Origin: Ectobacillus sp042610425
Lineage (GTDB): Bacteria; Bacillota; Bacilli; Bacillales; Bacillaceae_G
Assembly: GCF_042610425.1 (NCBI RefSeq)
Contig: NZ_JBGJZM010000001.1
Location: forward strand, 1,302,001 to 1,366,000
Length of the DNA stretch: 64,000 nt
Reading direction: 5' to 3'
The position numbers and the translations under genes are program-made. Position 1 is the first letter of the stretch, and the number at the start of each line of letters is the position of its first letter. The notes under the pieces are model-generated. The model saw only the letters and a program-made list of their open reading frames with translations, was not told the origin of the DNA and ran no database searches. This document shows positions 8,574 to 17,123 of the stretch, in pieces.

Positions 8574-8846
8574 TTATTTTACAGCTGCTTTTAATTCTTT
8601 TCCTGCTTTGAATGCTGGTGCTTTTGTTGCAGCAATTGTAATTTCAGCACCTGTTTGTGGGTTACGGCCTGTACGTTCTGCACGTTCGCGAACTTCAAAT
8701 GTTCCGAAACCAATCAATTGTACTTTTTCACCAGATGCTAAAGCTTTTGTTACAGCTTCAAAAACTGCATTGACTGCTGATGTTGCATCTTTTTGTGATA
8801 ATTCTGTTGTTTCCGCTACTTTTTTTACTAATTCTGTTTTATTCAT
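8574..8846 (-). CDS. HU family DNA-binding protein
   Basis: This 90-aa histone-like nucleoid protein binds DNA non-specifically as a dimer. MNKTELVKKVAETTELSQ opens the helical body, GEKVQLIGFGTFEVRERAERT is the conserved core, and GRNPQTGAEI is the beta-arm tip with the intercalating Pro. The ATG at 8846 gives the canonical HU start and lies 5-6 nt after AGAGGTGG; a GTG at 8855 would add three residues. Strong promoter and terminator fit a highly expressed monocistronic gene. Several HU paralogues occur in this group, so no symbol is assigned. Confidence 0.95.
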   Translation of the reverse strand: MNKTELVKKVAETTELSQKDATSAVNAVFEAVTKALASGEKVQLIGFGTFEVRERAERTGRNPQTGAEITIAATKAPAFKAGKELKAAVK

Positions 8847-8883
8847 GTTTGCCACCTCTATTTATACTATTGATGAGGGCTTT

Positions 8884-8913
8884 ATTATAACGCACAATGT
8901 GGCTTTTGTACAA
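8884..8913 (-). promoter_or_regulatory. SigA-type promoter of the HU gene
   Basis: On the minus strand TTGTAC (8908-8913) and TATAAT (8884-8889) are separated by 18 nt, about 40 nt before the HU ribosome binding site. The -10 is perfect; the -35 matches three of six plus context. Confidence 0.6.
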
Positions 8914-9070
8914 GTCATATCTGTTATTTCTTCTCTTTTTGACAATGAATACACCGAAGTATTCTTTAATGATCACACATTACTATTAGACATTTTGTGT
9001 ATTTGAGATACCGGTTCCGTATTTGCGTTAAAGAAGCTGGTACATAAAAAATGTTACTATGGTATTGACA

Positions 9071-9099
9071 TTGCTATAATTTTGAAATTGTGATACAAT
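9071..9099 (+). promoter_or_regulatory. extended -10 promoter of the ydjO-like gene
   Basis: TTGCTA (9071-9076), a 17-nt spacer and TGATACAAT, an extended -10 with hexamer TACAAT at 9094-9099. Transcription would start near 9106, leaving a leader of about 320 nt before the coding region. Confidence 0.55.
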
Positions 9100-9105
9100 G
9101 AATTT

Positions 9106-9427
9106 ACATGAATGCATCTTATTTATAATTCACATTTTGTCAAGCAGTGCTATTTTGTCTACGAAGCTTGCCAATGTGTGAATCATTTTTTTATAAATAA
9201 ATATGTCATGCATAGTAACTTGTTGCAACGAACATGTAACCAGTTGTATCCGTTCCAAGTTACATTAAACAGGGTTCTAAATCATTTAAAATTGAACGAG
9301 GCCACCGTAATCCCTTTAGGGATAAAGTCATTTTTCTTTCCTTACAAGAGGATACAGGCTGTTAACAGATTCGTTAGCAGTCTTTATTTATTTTAGCCTT
9401 ATTCTTAATTTAAGAAGGAGTGATTTC
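9106..9427 (+). promoter_or_regulatory. long 5' leader of the cold-inducible gene
   Basis: About 320 nt lie between the predicted start of transcription and the ydjO ATG. It contains short hairpins such as AATCCCTTTAGGGAT (about 9309-9323) and ends with AAGGAG about 8 nt before the ATG. A 94-codon frame (9112-9396) is open here but has no ribosome binding site and a composition unlike its neighbours. Cold-shock mRNAs (csp genes) often carry long temperature-sensing leaders, so a regulatory role is inferred, not shown. Confidence 0.4.
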
Positions 9428-9622
9428 ATGAATTGGAATAAGAAAAAAGACATTATGCAGCAAGAACGCAAATTAGAAGAAGTTGAGGTTTGGGCTTGCG
9501 AGGCAGACGATTGTAAGGGATGGATGCGAAAAGAATTTTCTCTTAGCGAAGTACCTACCTGCCCTTTATGTAAATCAAAAATGAAAACGGAAACTCGTAT
9601 GCTATACGAATTATCGAATTAA
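9428..9622 (+). CDS. ydjO: cold-inducible protein YdjO family
   Basis: This 64-aa protein has two Cys pairs, WACEADDCKGWMRKEF and PTCPLCKSKM, forming a likely zinc ribbon. The spacing and the W..E..C.GW.R..F pattern match the YdjO family, named for cold induction in B. subtilis; its molecular role is unknown. AAGGAG lies before the ATG at 9428. The gene is alone, with a long leader and a strong terminator. The family call is from recalled pattern similarity. Confidence 0.8.
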   Translation: MNWNKKKDIMQQERKLEEVEVWACEADDCKGWMRKEFSLSEVPTCPLCKSKMKTETRMLYELSN

Positions 9623-9624
9623 AC

Positions 9625-9661
9625 AAAAAAGCTAAGCCGATTTCAGGCCTAGCTTTTTTTG
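9625..9661. terminator. bidirectional terminator between ydjO and the convergent micropeptide gene
   Basis: AAAAAAGCTAaGCC pairs with GGCcTAGCTTTTTTT. Runs of A before and T after make it usable from both sides, serving ydjO on plus and the 35-aa gene on minus. Confidence 0.85.
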
Positions 9662-9769
9662 TTACTCACGATCATGATTCTTACTTTTCATCATTTGATA
9701 GTATGTAAAAACTAAGCAAGCAATGGCAAGCAAACTACATACATACTGAAAAAATTTCAAAACAGTCAT
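9662..9769 (-). CDS. 35-aa single-span membrane micropeptide
   Basis: ATG at 9767-9769 follows GGAGGGTGTGCCT, a strong ribosome binding site. The product begins MTVLKFFQYVCSLLAIACLV and ends KNHDRE: one membrane helix (about residues 4-24) and a short charged tail. Stop TAA is at 9662-9664, abutting the shared terminator. No family is recognised. The combination of strong Shine-Dalgarno, membrane helix and terminator supports a real gene. Confidence 0.6.
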   Translation of the reverse strand: MTVLKFFQYVCSLLAIACLVFTYYQMMKSKNHDRE

Positions 9770-9869
9770 AGGCACACCCTCCTTACATGATGTATAGTAT
9801 GCCTATAATTTCACCCTTCTATATTATCTTCACGATTATATTAAAATTTCTATTCCCTAGTTTCTAACA

Positions 9870-12800
9870 TTACTTAATAACAAATTTTGTTTGGCTAAAT
9901 CCATCCTTACTCTTTGTCACTTCTAATGAAACTGGGAGAGCTTGCTTTAGTTCCTGTACGTGTGAAATAACTCCAATAATCCGGCCCGATTTCTGCAAAT
10001 CTATTAACGTATCAATTGCTTTCATAAGCGACTCTTCATCAAGTGAACCAAACCCTTCATCGATAAACATTGTTTCAATGCTAATACCGCCCTCGTATGA
10101 TTGAATAACATCAGCCATTCCAAGTGCTAGACATAGAGAAGCATTGAATTTTTCTCCACCTGATAGAGTTTTCACATCACGAGTTTGCCCAGTATATGCA
10201 TCGTATACATCCAAGCCCAGTCCACTTTGTCGATTTCGTTTTTCAACTCGATCACTTCGTTTTAAGAAAAATTGTCCATTCGAAAGTTTTCGTAATCGTT
10301 CATTAGCAGCATGAACAATTTGCTCTAAATATTCAATTAAAACATACCGTTCAAAGGAAATTCTATTTTCATTATCTCCCTTCACGACTTCATATACATC
10401 TACTATTTCTTGATAGATTACTTCGTCATCATGAATTTGTTCATCGATGGAAGCAATCTTTCCCTTTAATTTGATTATATCTTCAATTGTACGCTTTACA
10501 TTTTGTCTTTGCTCAATAAGGGATGTAACGAGTTGTTGAATATCCGTTATGTCTTGTGTCAGCTCGGCTAAATCGCTTTTTTCTTTTCCATCTAATGTTT
10601 GTTGCAAACGAACCAATTGCTTTTTCATCACATCCACAGATGAATAATAATCTTGCAGGTTTCTTTTTTCGCTCACCACTTGCTCAGGTGTTAATTTTGC
10701 TGTTTCATAGGCGGCCATATTTATAAAGCCTGCTCCTATTAGTTGCACATCGAACAATTTTTGCTTTTCTACTTTTTGTACAGTAGCACGTTCAAGCTCA
10801 CGTGAGAGCGAATCAAATTCAGCACCTATTTGAATTGCCTGCTTTTGTATGGTCTCAAATTGTTGCTGCACGCTATGCCAAGATTGCTCTAATTCTTCAA
10901 ATTTAGATTTTGCTATTTGACATTGTGAGCGCCATTCTTCTAAAGAAGTAATCGCACTGGGAAGTGTATTTCGATCATGTTCAAGAGACAGCTTCTGCTC
11001 CATTTCTTGAAGTTGGATCGTATGAATCTCACTATCGACTTCCTTTATTTTGTCTACTAAAGTGTCTATTCTTTGTTCTTTTTCTTTTTCCAATTTACGC
11101 ATAGAAGAACGCTGTTTTTCATTCTCCTCTAGTTGCTTTACATCCTTACTTAACTGTTGTCCCCGCTCTGTTAGGGATTGAAAAATGACCGCAAAATTGG
11201 AAATATCATAGCCTCTATATTTCGCTTCTACTGCATATTCTTCATATTGCTTTATACTTAATTTCCACTTTTCATCGTTTCGAAAATAGATTTTTTCTGC
11301 TTGTTCTTTTCTTTTACGCACTTCGTTCATTTGGTGTTTGTCTATTACCTCAATCATTTGATCGGCCAGGTTCGGATGTAAGGTACTCCCACAAACTGGA
11401 CAAGGCTCTCCATCATGTAAGTGAAGTGCAATTTGTCCAGCCTGTTCCGATAAATATTGCTTCTCAATTTCCTCGTATGCCGCGTTTGCATCGTTCACTT
11501 CTTTTTTCGCTTCATGAAGAGTGGATTCATCTTTCTTACTTTCATTAAGGGCTTTCTCAACCTTCATTAATAATTTCACATCATCACGTAATGTATCCAA
11601 TTCACGCTGTTTTGTTACAAAATGCTGCGATGCCTCATCCAGTTGTTGCAATTGCATAGAGATCTGCTTACGCTCTTGCATAGCTCGTTCATATTGTTGC
11701 TTATAGGTATGTAACATTTCACTCTTTTTAGTTATATGAGAAGCTAAAGCTGCTATTTTCGTTGTTCGTTCCGCCCAAGTTTCCACAATGGATTGCATGT
11801 CTTGAAGCACATTCCACTCTTGCTTTCTCTGTTCACGCAGCGTTTGCTTTTCTTTTTCTTCTTCAAAGAGTAACGTAACTTTCTTATACGCAGAATCCAG
11901 TTGTTCTTTTTGTATTTGAACAGTTTTATAAACTTGATTCGTCTGTTCAACAACTCGGTTTGCTTCTTTACATGAAGCTTCATACGGCTGAATACGATTT
12001 GCCTTTTCTGCTTGTACCAATTGTTCCTCTTTTTGTTTCATATACGATTGATTTTCTATAAGATTATTATATTCAATATTCGTTTGCTCGAGCTGTTGAA
12101 ACAGTTCATTAATGGACTTTGCCTCATGATAAGCTTTTTCTTTTTGACGCAATTGAGAAATCTGTAAGCTTTCTTCGTTACGTAATAGTTGTAGCTGCCC
12201 GTTGAAAAATGCCTGCTCTTCCTCTAGCGCCGCAATCATTTGAAAACTATTCCAACTGCTTTGCTGCGAAAGTTCCTGTAACAAGCTTTCTTCACGCACT
12301 GGCATGGCAAGTGCATTGCGGTAATAAATATCCCTTTCTTGTATTTTCCCCTCTAACTTGTTTTTTAATTGTTTTCGTTTATGATCTAATAACTCCCGAA
12401 TTTGGTTATAACGATTCGTTTTAAAAATCCGACGCAATATTTCTTCTTTATTTTCTGTTTCCGAAGTTAATAGTTTCCGAAATTCCCCTTGTGGTAGCAT
12501 CACAATCTGACTAAACTGATGCTTTGTTAATCCGATTAATTCTTCTAGCTTTTTATTTACATCATTCACATGAAACCGATCTACACACGGTATATTTTCG
12601 CCATCTACCACTTCATAAAGCTCAACAACTCCGCCAGTAGCCGTTTTATTTCCTTGTTTACGATGTGCCATTTGCCGTTTTATATAATAGGTTTTCCCGT
12701 GCATTTCAAATGTTAACGAAACAAACGTATATGTATCATCATCAGCAAAATGACTTCGTAGCATACTAACATCATTTCTCTCTTCCCCGCTCGCCTCACC

Positions 12801-12959
12801 GTAAAGAGCGTAGCAAATAGCATCGAAAATCGTAGTTTTCCCAGCGCCTGTATTACCTGAAATAGAAAATAGGCGATGTTCCCCAAGCTTTGTAAAATCG
12901 ATGTTTTCTTGATATTTGTATGGACCAAATGCGGTCATTGTTAATAGAATCGGTTTCAT
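9870..12959 (-). CDS. sbcC: SbcC, ATPase subunit of the SbcCD nuclease
   Basis: This 1029-aa SMC/Rad50-like ATPase works with SbcD to cut DNA hairpins and process ends. Walker A is GNTGAGKTTIFDA near residue 36. Two long coiled-coil arms flank the zinc hook GEPCPVCGSTLHP near the middle. The C-terminal lobe has the ABC signature LSGGEKFNASLCLALG and Walker B MFIDEGFGSLDEES. Its start overlaps the sbcD stop by 4 nt, so the pair is co-translated. Length is typical. Confidence 0.97.
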   Translation of the reverse strand: MKPILLTMTAFGPYKYQENIDFTKLGEHRLFSISGNTGAGKTTIFDAICYALYGEASGEERNDVSMLRSHFADDDTYTFVSLTFEMHGKTYYIKRQMAHRKQGNKTATGGVVELYEVVDGENIPCVDRFHVNDVNKKLEELIGLTKHQFSQIVMLPQGEFRKLLTSETENKEEILRRIFKTNRYNQIRELLDHKRKQLKNKLEGKIQERDIYYRNALAMPVREESLLQELSQQSSWNSFQMIAALEEEQAFFNGQLQLLRNEESLQISQLRQKEKAYHEAKSINELFQQLEQTNIEYNNLIENQSYMKQKEEQLVQAEKANRIQPYEASCKEANRVVEQTNQVYKTVQIQKEQLDSAYKKVTLLFEEEKEKQTLREQRKQEWNVLQDMQSIVETWAERTTKIAALASHITKKSEMLHTYKQQYERAMQERKQISMQLQQLDEASQHFVTKQRELDTLRDDVKLLMKVEKALNESKKDESTLHEAKKEVNDANAAYEEIEKQYLSEQAGQIALHLHDGEPCPVCGSTLHPNLADQMIEVIDKHQMNEVRKRKEQAEKIYFRNDEKWKLSIKQYEEYAVEAKYRGYDISNFAVIFQSLTERGQQLSKDVKQLEENEKQRSSMRKLEKEKEQRIDTLVDKIKEVDSEIHTIQLQEMEQKLSLEHDRNTLPSAITSLEEWRSQCQIAKSKFEELEQSWHSVQQQFETIQKQAIQIGAEFDSLSRELERATVQKVEKQKLFDVQLIGAGFINMAAYETAKLTPEQVVSEKRNLQDYYSSVDVMKKQLVRLQQTLDGKEKSDLAELTQDITDIQQLVTSLIEQRQNVKRTIEDIIKLKGKIASIDEQIHDDEVIYQEIVDVYEVVKGDNENRISFERYVLIEYLEQIVHAANERLRKLSNGQFFLKRSDRVEKRNRQSGLGLDVYDAYTGQTRDVKTLSGGEKFNASLCLALGMADVIQSYEGGISIETMFIDEGFGSLDEESLMKAIDTLIDLQKSGRIIGVISHVQELKQALPVSLEVTKSKDGFSQTKFVIK

Positions 12960-14110
12960 TGTCGTTCCCCCTCCAGTGACTGGAGCTCTTCTAAAATGTC
13001 TTGAAAAATCCGTTGCTTATTTTCTGTTGGCTCAATTCCCTTCATTTCTTTGTAAAAGGCCTTAAGCAAAGCAAAATCATCCATCTTATGCCGCTCCGTC
13101 ACTTGCTCACTATTTACTGTTTCCTGCCTTTTTATAATCCGTTCCACATGCATCGCATTTGGATAGACAGAACGAATTTTTTCCATAGGCTGCAATACAG
13201 GATTCTCATCAAGCAAGTGTACGAACACATAGTCATCTGAATTCTCATGCTGCAGTATATCATGCAAGGTTCCTTCTATTGTTCTCATTTTACGCAATGG
13301 TTCAAGCAACCGTTTTTCAATGGTAGCCTTACCATCACCGTCTAAGGTAACAATATAAAAACCTTTTTTATGAGCTTCTTCAGAAATAGAGTACGGTAAG
13401 GGGGAACCTGCATAACGTATCGTTTCATTTGTAACAAAATGAGCCTGGTGTAAATGCCCAAGTGCAGTATAGTCAAAACTAGTAAAATAGTTACTATTCA
13501 CATATTCGGCACCACCAATCGATAACGGCCGTTCTGAATCACTTGTGTTTTCCTCTTCCTCTCCTAAGGATGTAACAAACGCATGACCAACAAAAACATG
13601 ACGTGCTTGACGGTCCATTGATTCACGTATCATAGATGTAATGATTCGCATTGCATCGTCATGCGAATGAATATCTTCATTTTGCAATACATGACGAACA
13701 ATACCTGGATCCGCATAGGGAACGAGGTGGACATGCACTTCTCCGTATTGGTCGTGTAATGTTACGGTTTCAAACGGGTACTGAAGCTGTCCGATAATAT
13801 GAAGTCCTTGGCGTTTCAACAAATCACTACCAAAATGGATGCGGTCAGGGCTGTCATGGTTTCCTGCTATCGAAAGAACTGGTGTTTCTAAATCAATCAC
13901 GATTTTTTTCAACGTTTCATTTAATAATTCCACCGCTTCCGTGGGAGGAATCGCACGATCATATAAATCGCCTGCAATAATAACCGCATCTGGCTTTTCT
14001 TCCTCTATTGCTTCTATAAAGCGATCTAAGATATAAGCTTGATCGTGCGTCATATACACACCGTGTATAAGCTTTCCTAGATGCCAATCGGCAGTATGAA
14101 ATAGCTTCAT
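12956..14110 (-). CDS. sbcD: SbcD, nuclease subunit of SbcCD
   Basis: The 384-aa Mre11-type metallophosphoesterase has the full motif series: DWHLGK (1), GDLYDR (2), GNHDSPDR (3), FVGHAFV (4) and LGHLHQAH (5), which bind two Mn ions. With SbcC it gives ATP-dependent double-strand exonuclease and hairpin endonuclease activity. It is 16 nt after a DUF2584 gene and overlaps sbcC by 4 nt, forming a probable three-gene unit. Confidence 0.97.
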   Translation of the reverse strand: MKLFHTADWHLGKLIHGVYMTHDQAYILDRFIEAIEEEKPDAVIIAGDLYDRAIPPTEAVELLNETLKKIVIDLETPVLSIAGNHDSPDRIHFGSDLLKRQGLHIIGQLQYPFETVTLHDQYGEVHVHLVPYADPGIVRHVLQNEDIHSHDDAMRIITSMIRESMDRQARHVFVGHAFVTSLGEEEENTSDSERPLSIGGAEYVNSNYFTSFDYTALGHLHQAHFVTNETIRYAGSPLPYSISEEAHKKGFYIVTLDGDGKATIEKRLLEPLRKMRTIEGTLHDILQHENSDDYVFVHLLDENPVLQPMEKIRSVYPNAMHVERIIKRQETVNSEQVTERHKMDDFALLKAFYKEMKGIEPTENKQRIFQDILEELQSLEGERQ

Positions 14111-14126
14111 TGTACTTAGTCCCTTC

Positions 14127-14366
14127 TTAGTTCACAGAATGAAGAGAAATAAGTTGATACTGGAATATTGTTTTCTCATCAGACCAAGAGATTTTTTTAG
14201 GAATAGCCGTTCCAATTCGTTCTTTTTCCGTTTTCAAGAGTGCAACTGATTCATTTAATGGATACACATGATATCCCTCTAACACAAGTTCAAATAAATT
14301 ATTCTCTATATCAATCCGAATTTCATTATCATTTGTAACAATATTTGTATGCGTCTCAAATTTCAC
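14127..14366 (-). CDS. DUF2584 family protein
   Basis: This small acidic beta-rich protein of about 79 aa begins MKFETHTNIVTNDNEIRIDI and ends YQLISLHSVN. The pattern EGYHVYPLNE...GTAIPKKISWSD matches DUF2584, whose function is unknown. GTG at 14366 is chosen: GAGGAG lies 9 nt upstream and homologues start near this point. ATG codons at 14375 and 14387 are less well placed. It is just upstream of sbcD and probably co-transcribed. Confidence 0.7.
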   Translation of the reverse strand: MKFETHTNIVTNDNEIRIDIENNLFELVLEGYHVYPLNESVALLKTEKERIGTAIPKKISWSDEKTIFQYQLISLHSVN

Positions 14367-14425
14367 TTCATTCATCTCCTCTAGCATGTTCTTACTTTTA
14401 TAGTAAATGCTTCTTTATAAATTGA

Positions 14426-14461
14426 CAAGGGAGAGGAAAACAGTTGATTTCCTCTCCCTTG
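14426..14461 (-). terminator. terminator after the secreted hypothetical gene
   Basis: A perfect 14-bp stem, CAAGGGAGAGGAAA (14426-14439) with its complement (14448-14461). The T tract on the minus strand is weak (TCAATTTAT), so efficiency is uncertain. Confidence 0.65.
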
Positions 14462-14466
14462 TATAC

Positions 14467-14922
14467 TTATACATATCGAAACCATACTGTCCATTTTTTC
14501 CTGCTATCTTTACTTATAAAAAATTCACCTAGCTTGTTCATTTGTGAAGAATTCGGAAAACGTAACCGAACGAAGTATGAACGATTTGCTACTGTAAGCC
14601 CGCATTGCTGAACTGCAATGTGGTAATACGAGGCGTCCGTTCGCTTTAGATTCTGCAAAGGGCTAACGACTTCGGCTGTCCATTTTTTATTGTTTCCATA
14701 CATATTCTTGACGATGTAATCTTGCAAAGCTTTTTCCACTTCTTCTTTGTCCTGTTCTGCATTAGCCGATAATTCCTCTGCTTTCGGACAAACGACTTGC
14801 TTATTTGATTCTGCATAAGCAATAGATTGAACCAAAAATAACAAAAGGAAAGCAAAACAAAACGGCACTAGCCTTTGTTTTCTATTTCTTAGGTTACTAA
14901 GCGAGCTATTATTTGTTTTCAA
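14467..14922 (-). CDS. secreted hypothetical protein
   Basis: The protein of about 151 aa has a basic N-terminus and a hydrophobic core, LVPFCFAFLLLFLVQSIAYA, ending in a likely AYA|ES signal peptidase site near residue 38. The mature part (about 113 aa) has two Cys (VVCPKAEE, VQQCGLTV), an amphipathic helix and a beta-rich end with KKWTVWFRYV. No family is recognised; it recalls small secreted NTF2/cystatin-like proteins but this is a guess. TTG at 14922 is preferred because GGGAGG lies 8 nt upstream; a GTG at 14931 abuts the Shine-Dalgarno. Confidence 0.65.
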   Translation of the reverse strand: MKTNNSSLSNLRNRKQRLVPFCFAFLLLFLVQSIAYAESNKQVVCPKAEELSANAEQDKEEVEKALQDYIVKNMYGNNKKWTAEVVSPLQNLKRTDASYYHIAVQQCGLTVANRSYFVRLRFPNSSQMNKLGEFFISKDSRKKWTVWFRYV

Positions 14923-15088
14923 TACAAACACCTCCCTGTCGCTTATATTTTCCTAATTTAGAAATTATAGTACCCTTTTCTCGATATCCCTCTATTATCC
15001 GTTTCAAATAATTGACACAGAACTGTAAAAAGATTATAAAGAAATGGAAGTATTATCGCTTATTACATATACAGGAGGGGATGAGAAA

Positions 15089-15403
15089 ATGAAAAGCATC
15101 CAATCAGCAGCAGAATTCCGTGAAATTAGTAACAGTGAGACCCCCGTGGTAGTAAAATTTTATACAACATGGTGTCCGGATTGTGCACGATTAAATAATT
15201 TTATCGATGATGTAATTGCTGAATTTAATGCGTTCGCTTGGTATGAAATTGATAAGGATGAATTTCCAGAGATTGGGGATGAATTTCAAGTTATGGGGAT
15301 TCCAAGCCTACTTGTATTCCAACACGGGAAAAAAATCGGTCATTTACATAGCGCCAATGCAAAAACAGAAGAACAAGTCACTGAGTTTTTACAAGCATAT
15401 TAA
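15089..15403 (+). CDS. thioredoxin family protein
   Basis: The 104-aa protein has a thioredoxin fold with the active site TTWCPDCARL (CxxC with Pro-Asp) and the cis-Pro loop MGIPSLLVFQHGK. It would act as a cytoplasmic thiol-disulfide oxidoreductase. The WCPDC motif differs from classical WCGPC and is typical of YtpP/YdbP-like small thioredoxins. ATG at 15089 follows AGGAGGGG by 8-9 nt. Its own terminator follows. Confidence 0.9.
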   Translation: MKSIQSAAEFREISNSETPVVVKFYTTWCPDCARLNNFIDDVIAEFNAFAWYEIDKDEFPEIGDEFQVMGIPSLLVFQHGKKIGHLHSANAKTEEQVTEFLQAY

Positions 15404-15434
15404 TTTTCGTTTAGTATTGATAATTTCTAGAAAG

Positions 15435-15471
15435 ACGACCATCACATTATTTTGTGATGGCCGTTTTTTTG
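15435..15471 (+). terminator. terminator of the thioredoxin-like gene
   Basis: ACGaCCATCACA pairs with TGTGATGGcCGT, followed by TTTTTTT. Confidence 0.85.
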
Positions 15472-15481
15472 CTTACATAAT

Positions 15482-16114
15482 TCATTGCAGCTTATCCTTA
15501 TCTCGCTGCATCATACTGTGAAACAAAGTGCAGAGGAGCAGCCAACCACATCCAGCAATCATACCAGCGAGAACATCAGTCGGATAATGAACACCTAAAT
15601 ACACTCGGCTTAGTCCAATCGAAAATATAATGAAACTACTTATTACAATTAAAATAATTTTCAGACGCAATGTGAGCCGATATTCAGTAATGGCAAGATA
15701 GGAGACAAATCCTAAAAAAGCTGTTGCATTCATCGCATGACCACTCGGAAAGCTATAACCAGCTGCAGTGATAAGCGTTTGCACATCAGGACGAGGTCTT
15801 TCATACCAGGATTTTAATAGGTAATTCATGTAATCAGCTCCATATAGGCTAGCGATTGTAAACAACGCGGAAAGGAATCGTTTGTGTATGAATAAATACA
15901 CCACTAACAAAACGGAAAGCGGAATGTAAACACGCATCGATCCGAGTGTAGTCATAAACAAAAACCAATCCGACAAAGCTGGATTACGAAAGCCCTGTAC
16001 GAAACGACTTACAGCAGTATCGAACCTCACCATTAAACTCATATTGTAAGTAATCGAAAAAAAGTAAAAAACTAACCAACATCCTACCACATAACTAATT
16101 TTTCGATAGTTCAT
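15482..16114 (-). CDS. PAP2 superfamily membrane phosphatase
   Basis: The 210-aa integral membrane protein has the three phosphatase motifs: KSWYERPRP, PSGHAMNA and SRVYLGVHYPTDVLAG, carrying the catalytic His pair and Arg. About six membrane helices surround them. Likely substrates are lipid phosphates such as undecaprenyl pyrophosphate or phosphatidic/phosphatidylglycerol phosphate; the sequence does not decide which. It is convergent with the thioredoxin-like gene. Confidence 0.9.
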   Translation of the reverse strand: MNYRKISYVVGCWLVFYFFSITYNMSLMVRFDTAVSRFVQGFRNPALSDWFLFMTTLGSMRVYIPLSVLLVVYLFIHKRFLSALFTIASLYGADYMNYLLKSWYERPRPDVQTLITAAGYSFPSGHAMNATAFLGFVSYLAITEYRLTLRLKIILIVISSFIIFSIGLSRVYLGVHYPTDVLAGMIAGCGWLLLCTLFHSMMQRDKDKLQ

Positions 16115-16187
16115 AATTTATGCTCCTAAGTAAATAGAATGGAGAGGTATAGTTTCCCTCTCCAAGCAACAATTATACATTAATAAT

Positions 16188-16331
16188 TTAGTTTTCTAAT
16201 AACCGCCTCAAATTGCTTCCCAAAGCAGAAATATTTTCTTCAGTGGTATGGATTTACTGATGCATCTTATCTACATCTAATGCCTCAGATAGCAACCCTA
16301 GGATTCCACTTCTATCAATTTCAATGTATAT
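16188..16331 (-). pseudogene. possible decayed coding tail after the kinase gene
   Basis: Immediately after the kinase TGA the same frame continues for 47 codons with a single stop (TAA at 16254-16256). The segments read IEIDRSGILGLLSEALDVD and IHTTEENISALGSNLRRLLE, which look protein-like. No start codon or ribosome binding site is seen. It may be the remains of a small gene or of a longer kinase C-terminus interrupted by two stops, or chance. Confidence 0.3.
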
Positions 16332-17123
16332 TCATTCCTCTACAAAAGTCAAAATGTCCATCATTAGTTCCTCTACTGATTCATATGGCTTTGCTATTTG
16401 TAGCATTCTTTTCAATATGGATCGGCCCATTGTACTGATATCTAGTTCCTCATACCATGGCTTTTCGTGTTCCGTAGTGGATTCATAGCCTGAATACAGC
16501 AGAAATAGTGCAAAATGTCCAAGTGCATAAAAATCACTATAAAATTGTATATTTCTCATTCGCAATTTTTCATCATAGAAGGTTTGGATTCGTTCGTCTT
16601 GTTCACCGATATAACGGGCAAGTCCGAAATCAATGATAGAAAAAGAATGATTATCATATAGGATATTCGGTATTCGAAGATCACGGTGAACAATATTATG
16701 TTTGTGGATATACATGACAATACATAGAATGCTATGGATAATTTGAAAAACATCTCGTTCGCAATACGTTTGATGTTGATCGAATATCAGTTCTTCAAAT
16801 GTCAGCCCAGGCATACGTTCCATTACAAGAAATAAATTTCGACGCCACTTAAAATCATCTACTAGCTTGGGAATTGACGGGTGATTGAGCGCTTGCAGTA
16901 TTTTCTTCTCGTATTGAAACGAATCTCGTCCATATTTCGACCAGCGTTTACTTGTACGTAGCTGTTTTACTACGTATTCCCTCCCCGCATCGTCCAAAAC
17001 CACGTAAGAAATACCGTAGCTACCCATTCCTAACACACTTTGAATCGTATATCGATTTAGCTTCATTCCTATTCGTAAAGGTCGATCTATAATATAAGAC
17101 GCATGGTACAGCAAATCCATCAT
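16332..17123 (-). CDS. Hanks-type Ser/Thr protein kinase
   Basis: This 263-aa soluble kinase has the glycine loop LGMGSYG (31-37), ATP lysine K53 in VVKQL, catalytic loop HRDLRIPN (146-153) and metal-binding DFG (165-167). The usual Lys of HRDLKxxN is Arg here, as in tyrosine-type or divergent kinases, but Asp148 and Asn153 are kept. No membrane or PASTA domain is present, so it differs from PrkC. Its ATG overlaps the stop of the upstream Ser-rich gene (TAATG), suggesting translational coupling. The B. cereus group has similar short kinases of unknown target. Confidence 0.85.
   Translation of the reverse strand: MMDLLYHASYIIDRPLRIGMKLNRYTIQSVLGMGSYGISYVVLDDAGREYVVKQLRTSKRWSKYGRDSFQYEKKILQALNHPSIPKLVDDFKWRRNLFLVMERMPGLTFEELIFDQHQTYCERDVFQIIHSILCIVMYIHKHNIVHRDLRIPNILYDNHSFSIIDFGLARYIGEQDERIQTFYDEKLRMRNIQFYSDFYALGHFALFLLYSGYESTTEHEKPWYEELDISTMGRSILKRMLQIAKPYESVEELMMDILTFVEE

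Noticed and set aside
8569..9006. A 145-codon frame antisense to the HU gene
   Set aside because: HU is certain; the antisense frame has Ala/Ser/Val-rich shadow composition.
9112..9396. A 94-codon plus-strand frame upstream of ydjO
   Set aside because: It has no ribosome binding site, an unlikely composition, and falls within the predicted leader.
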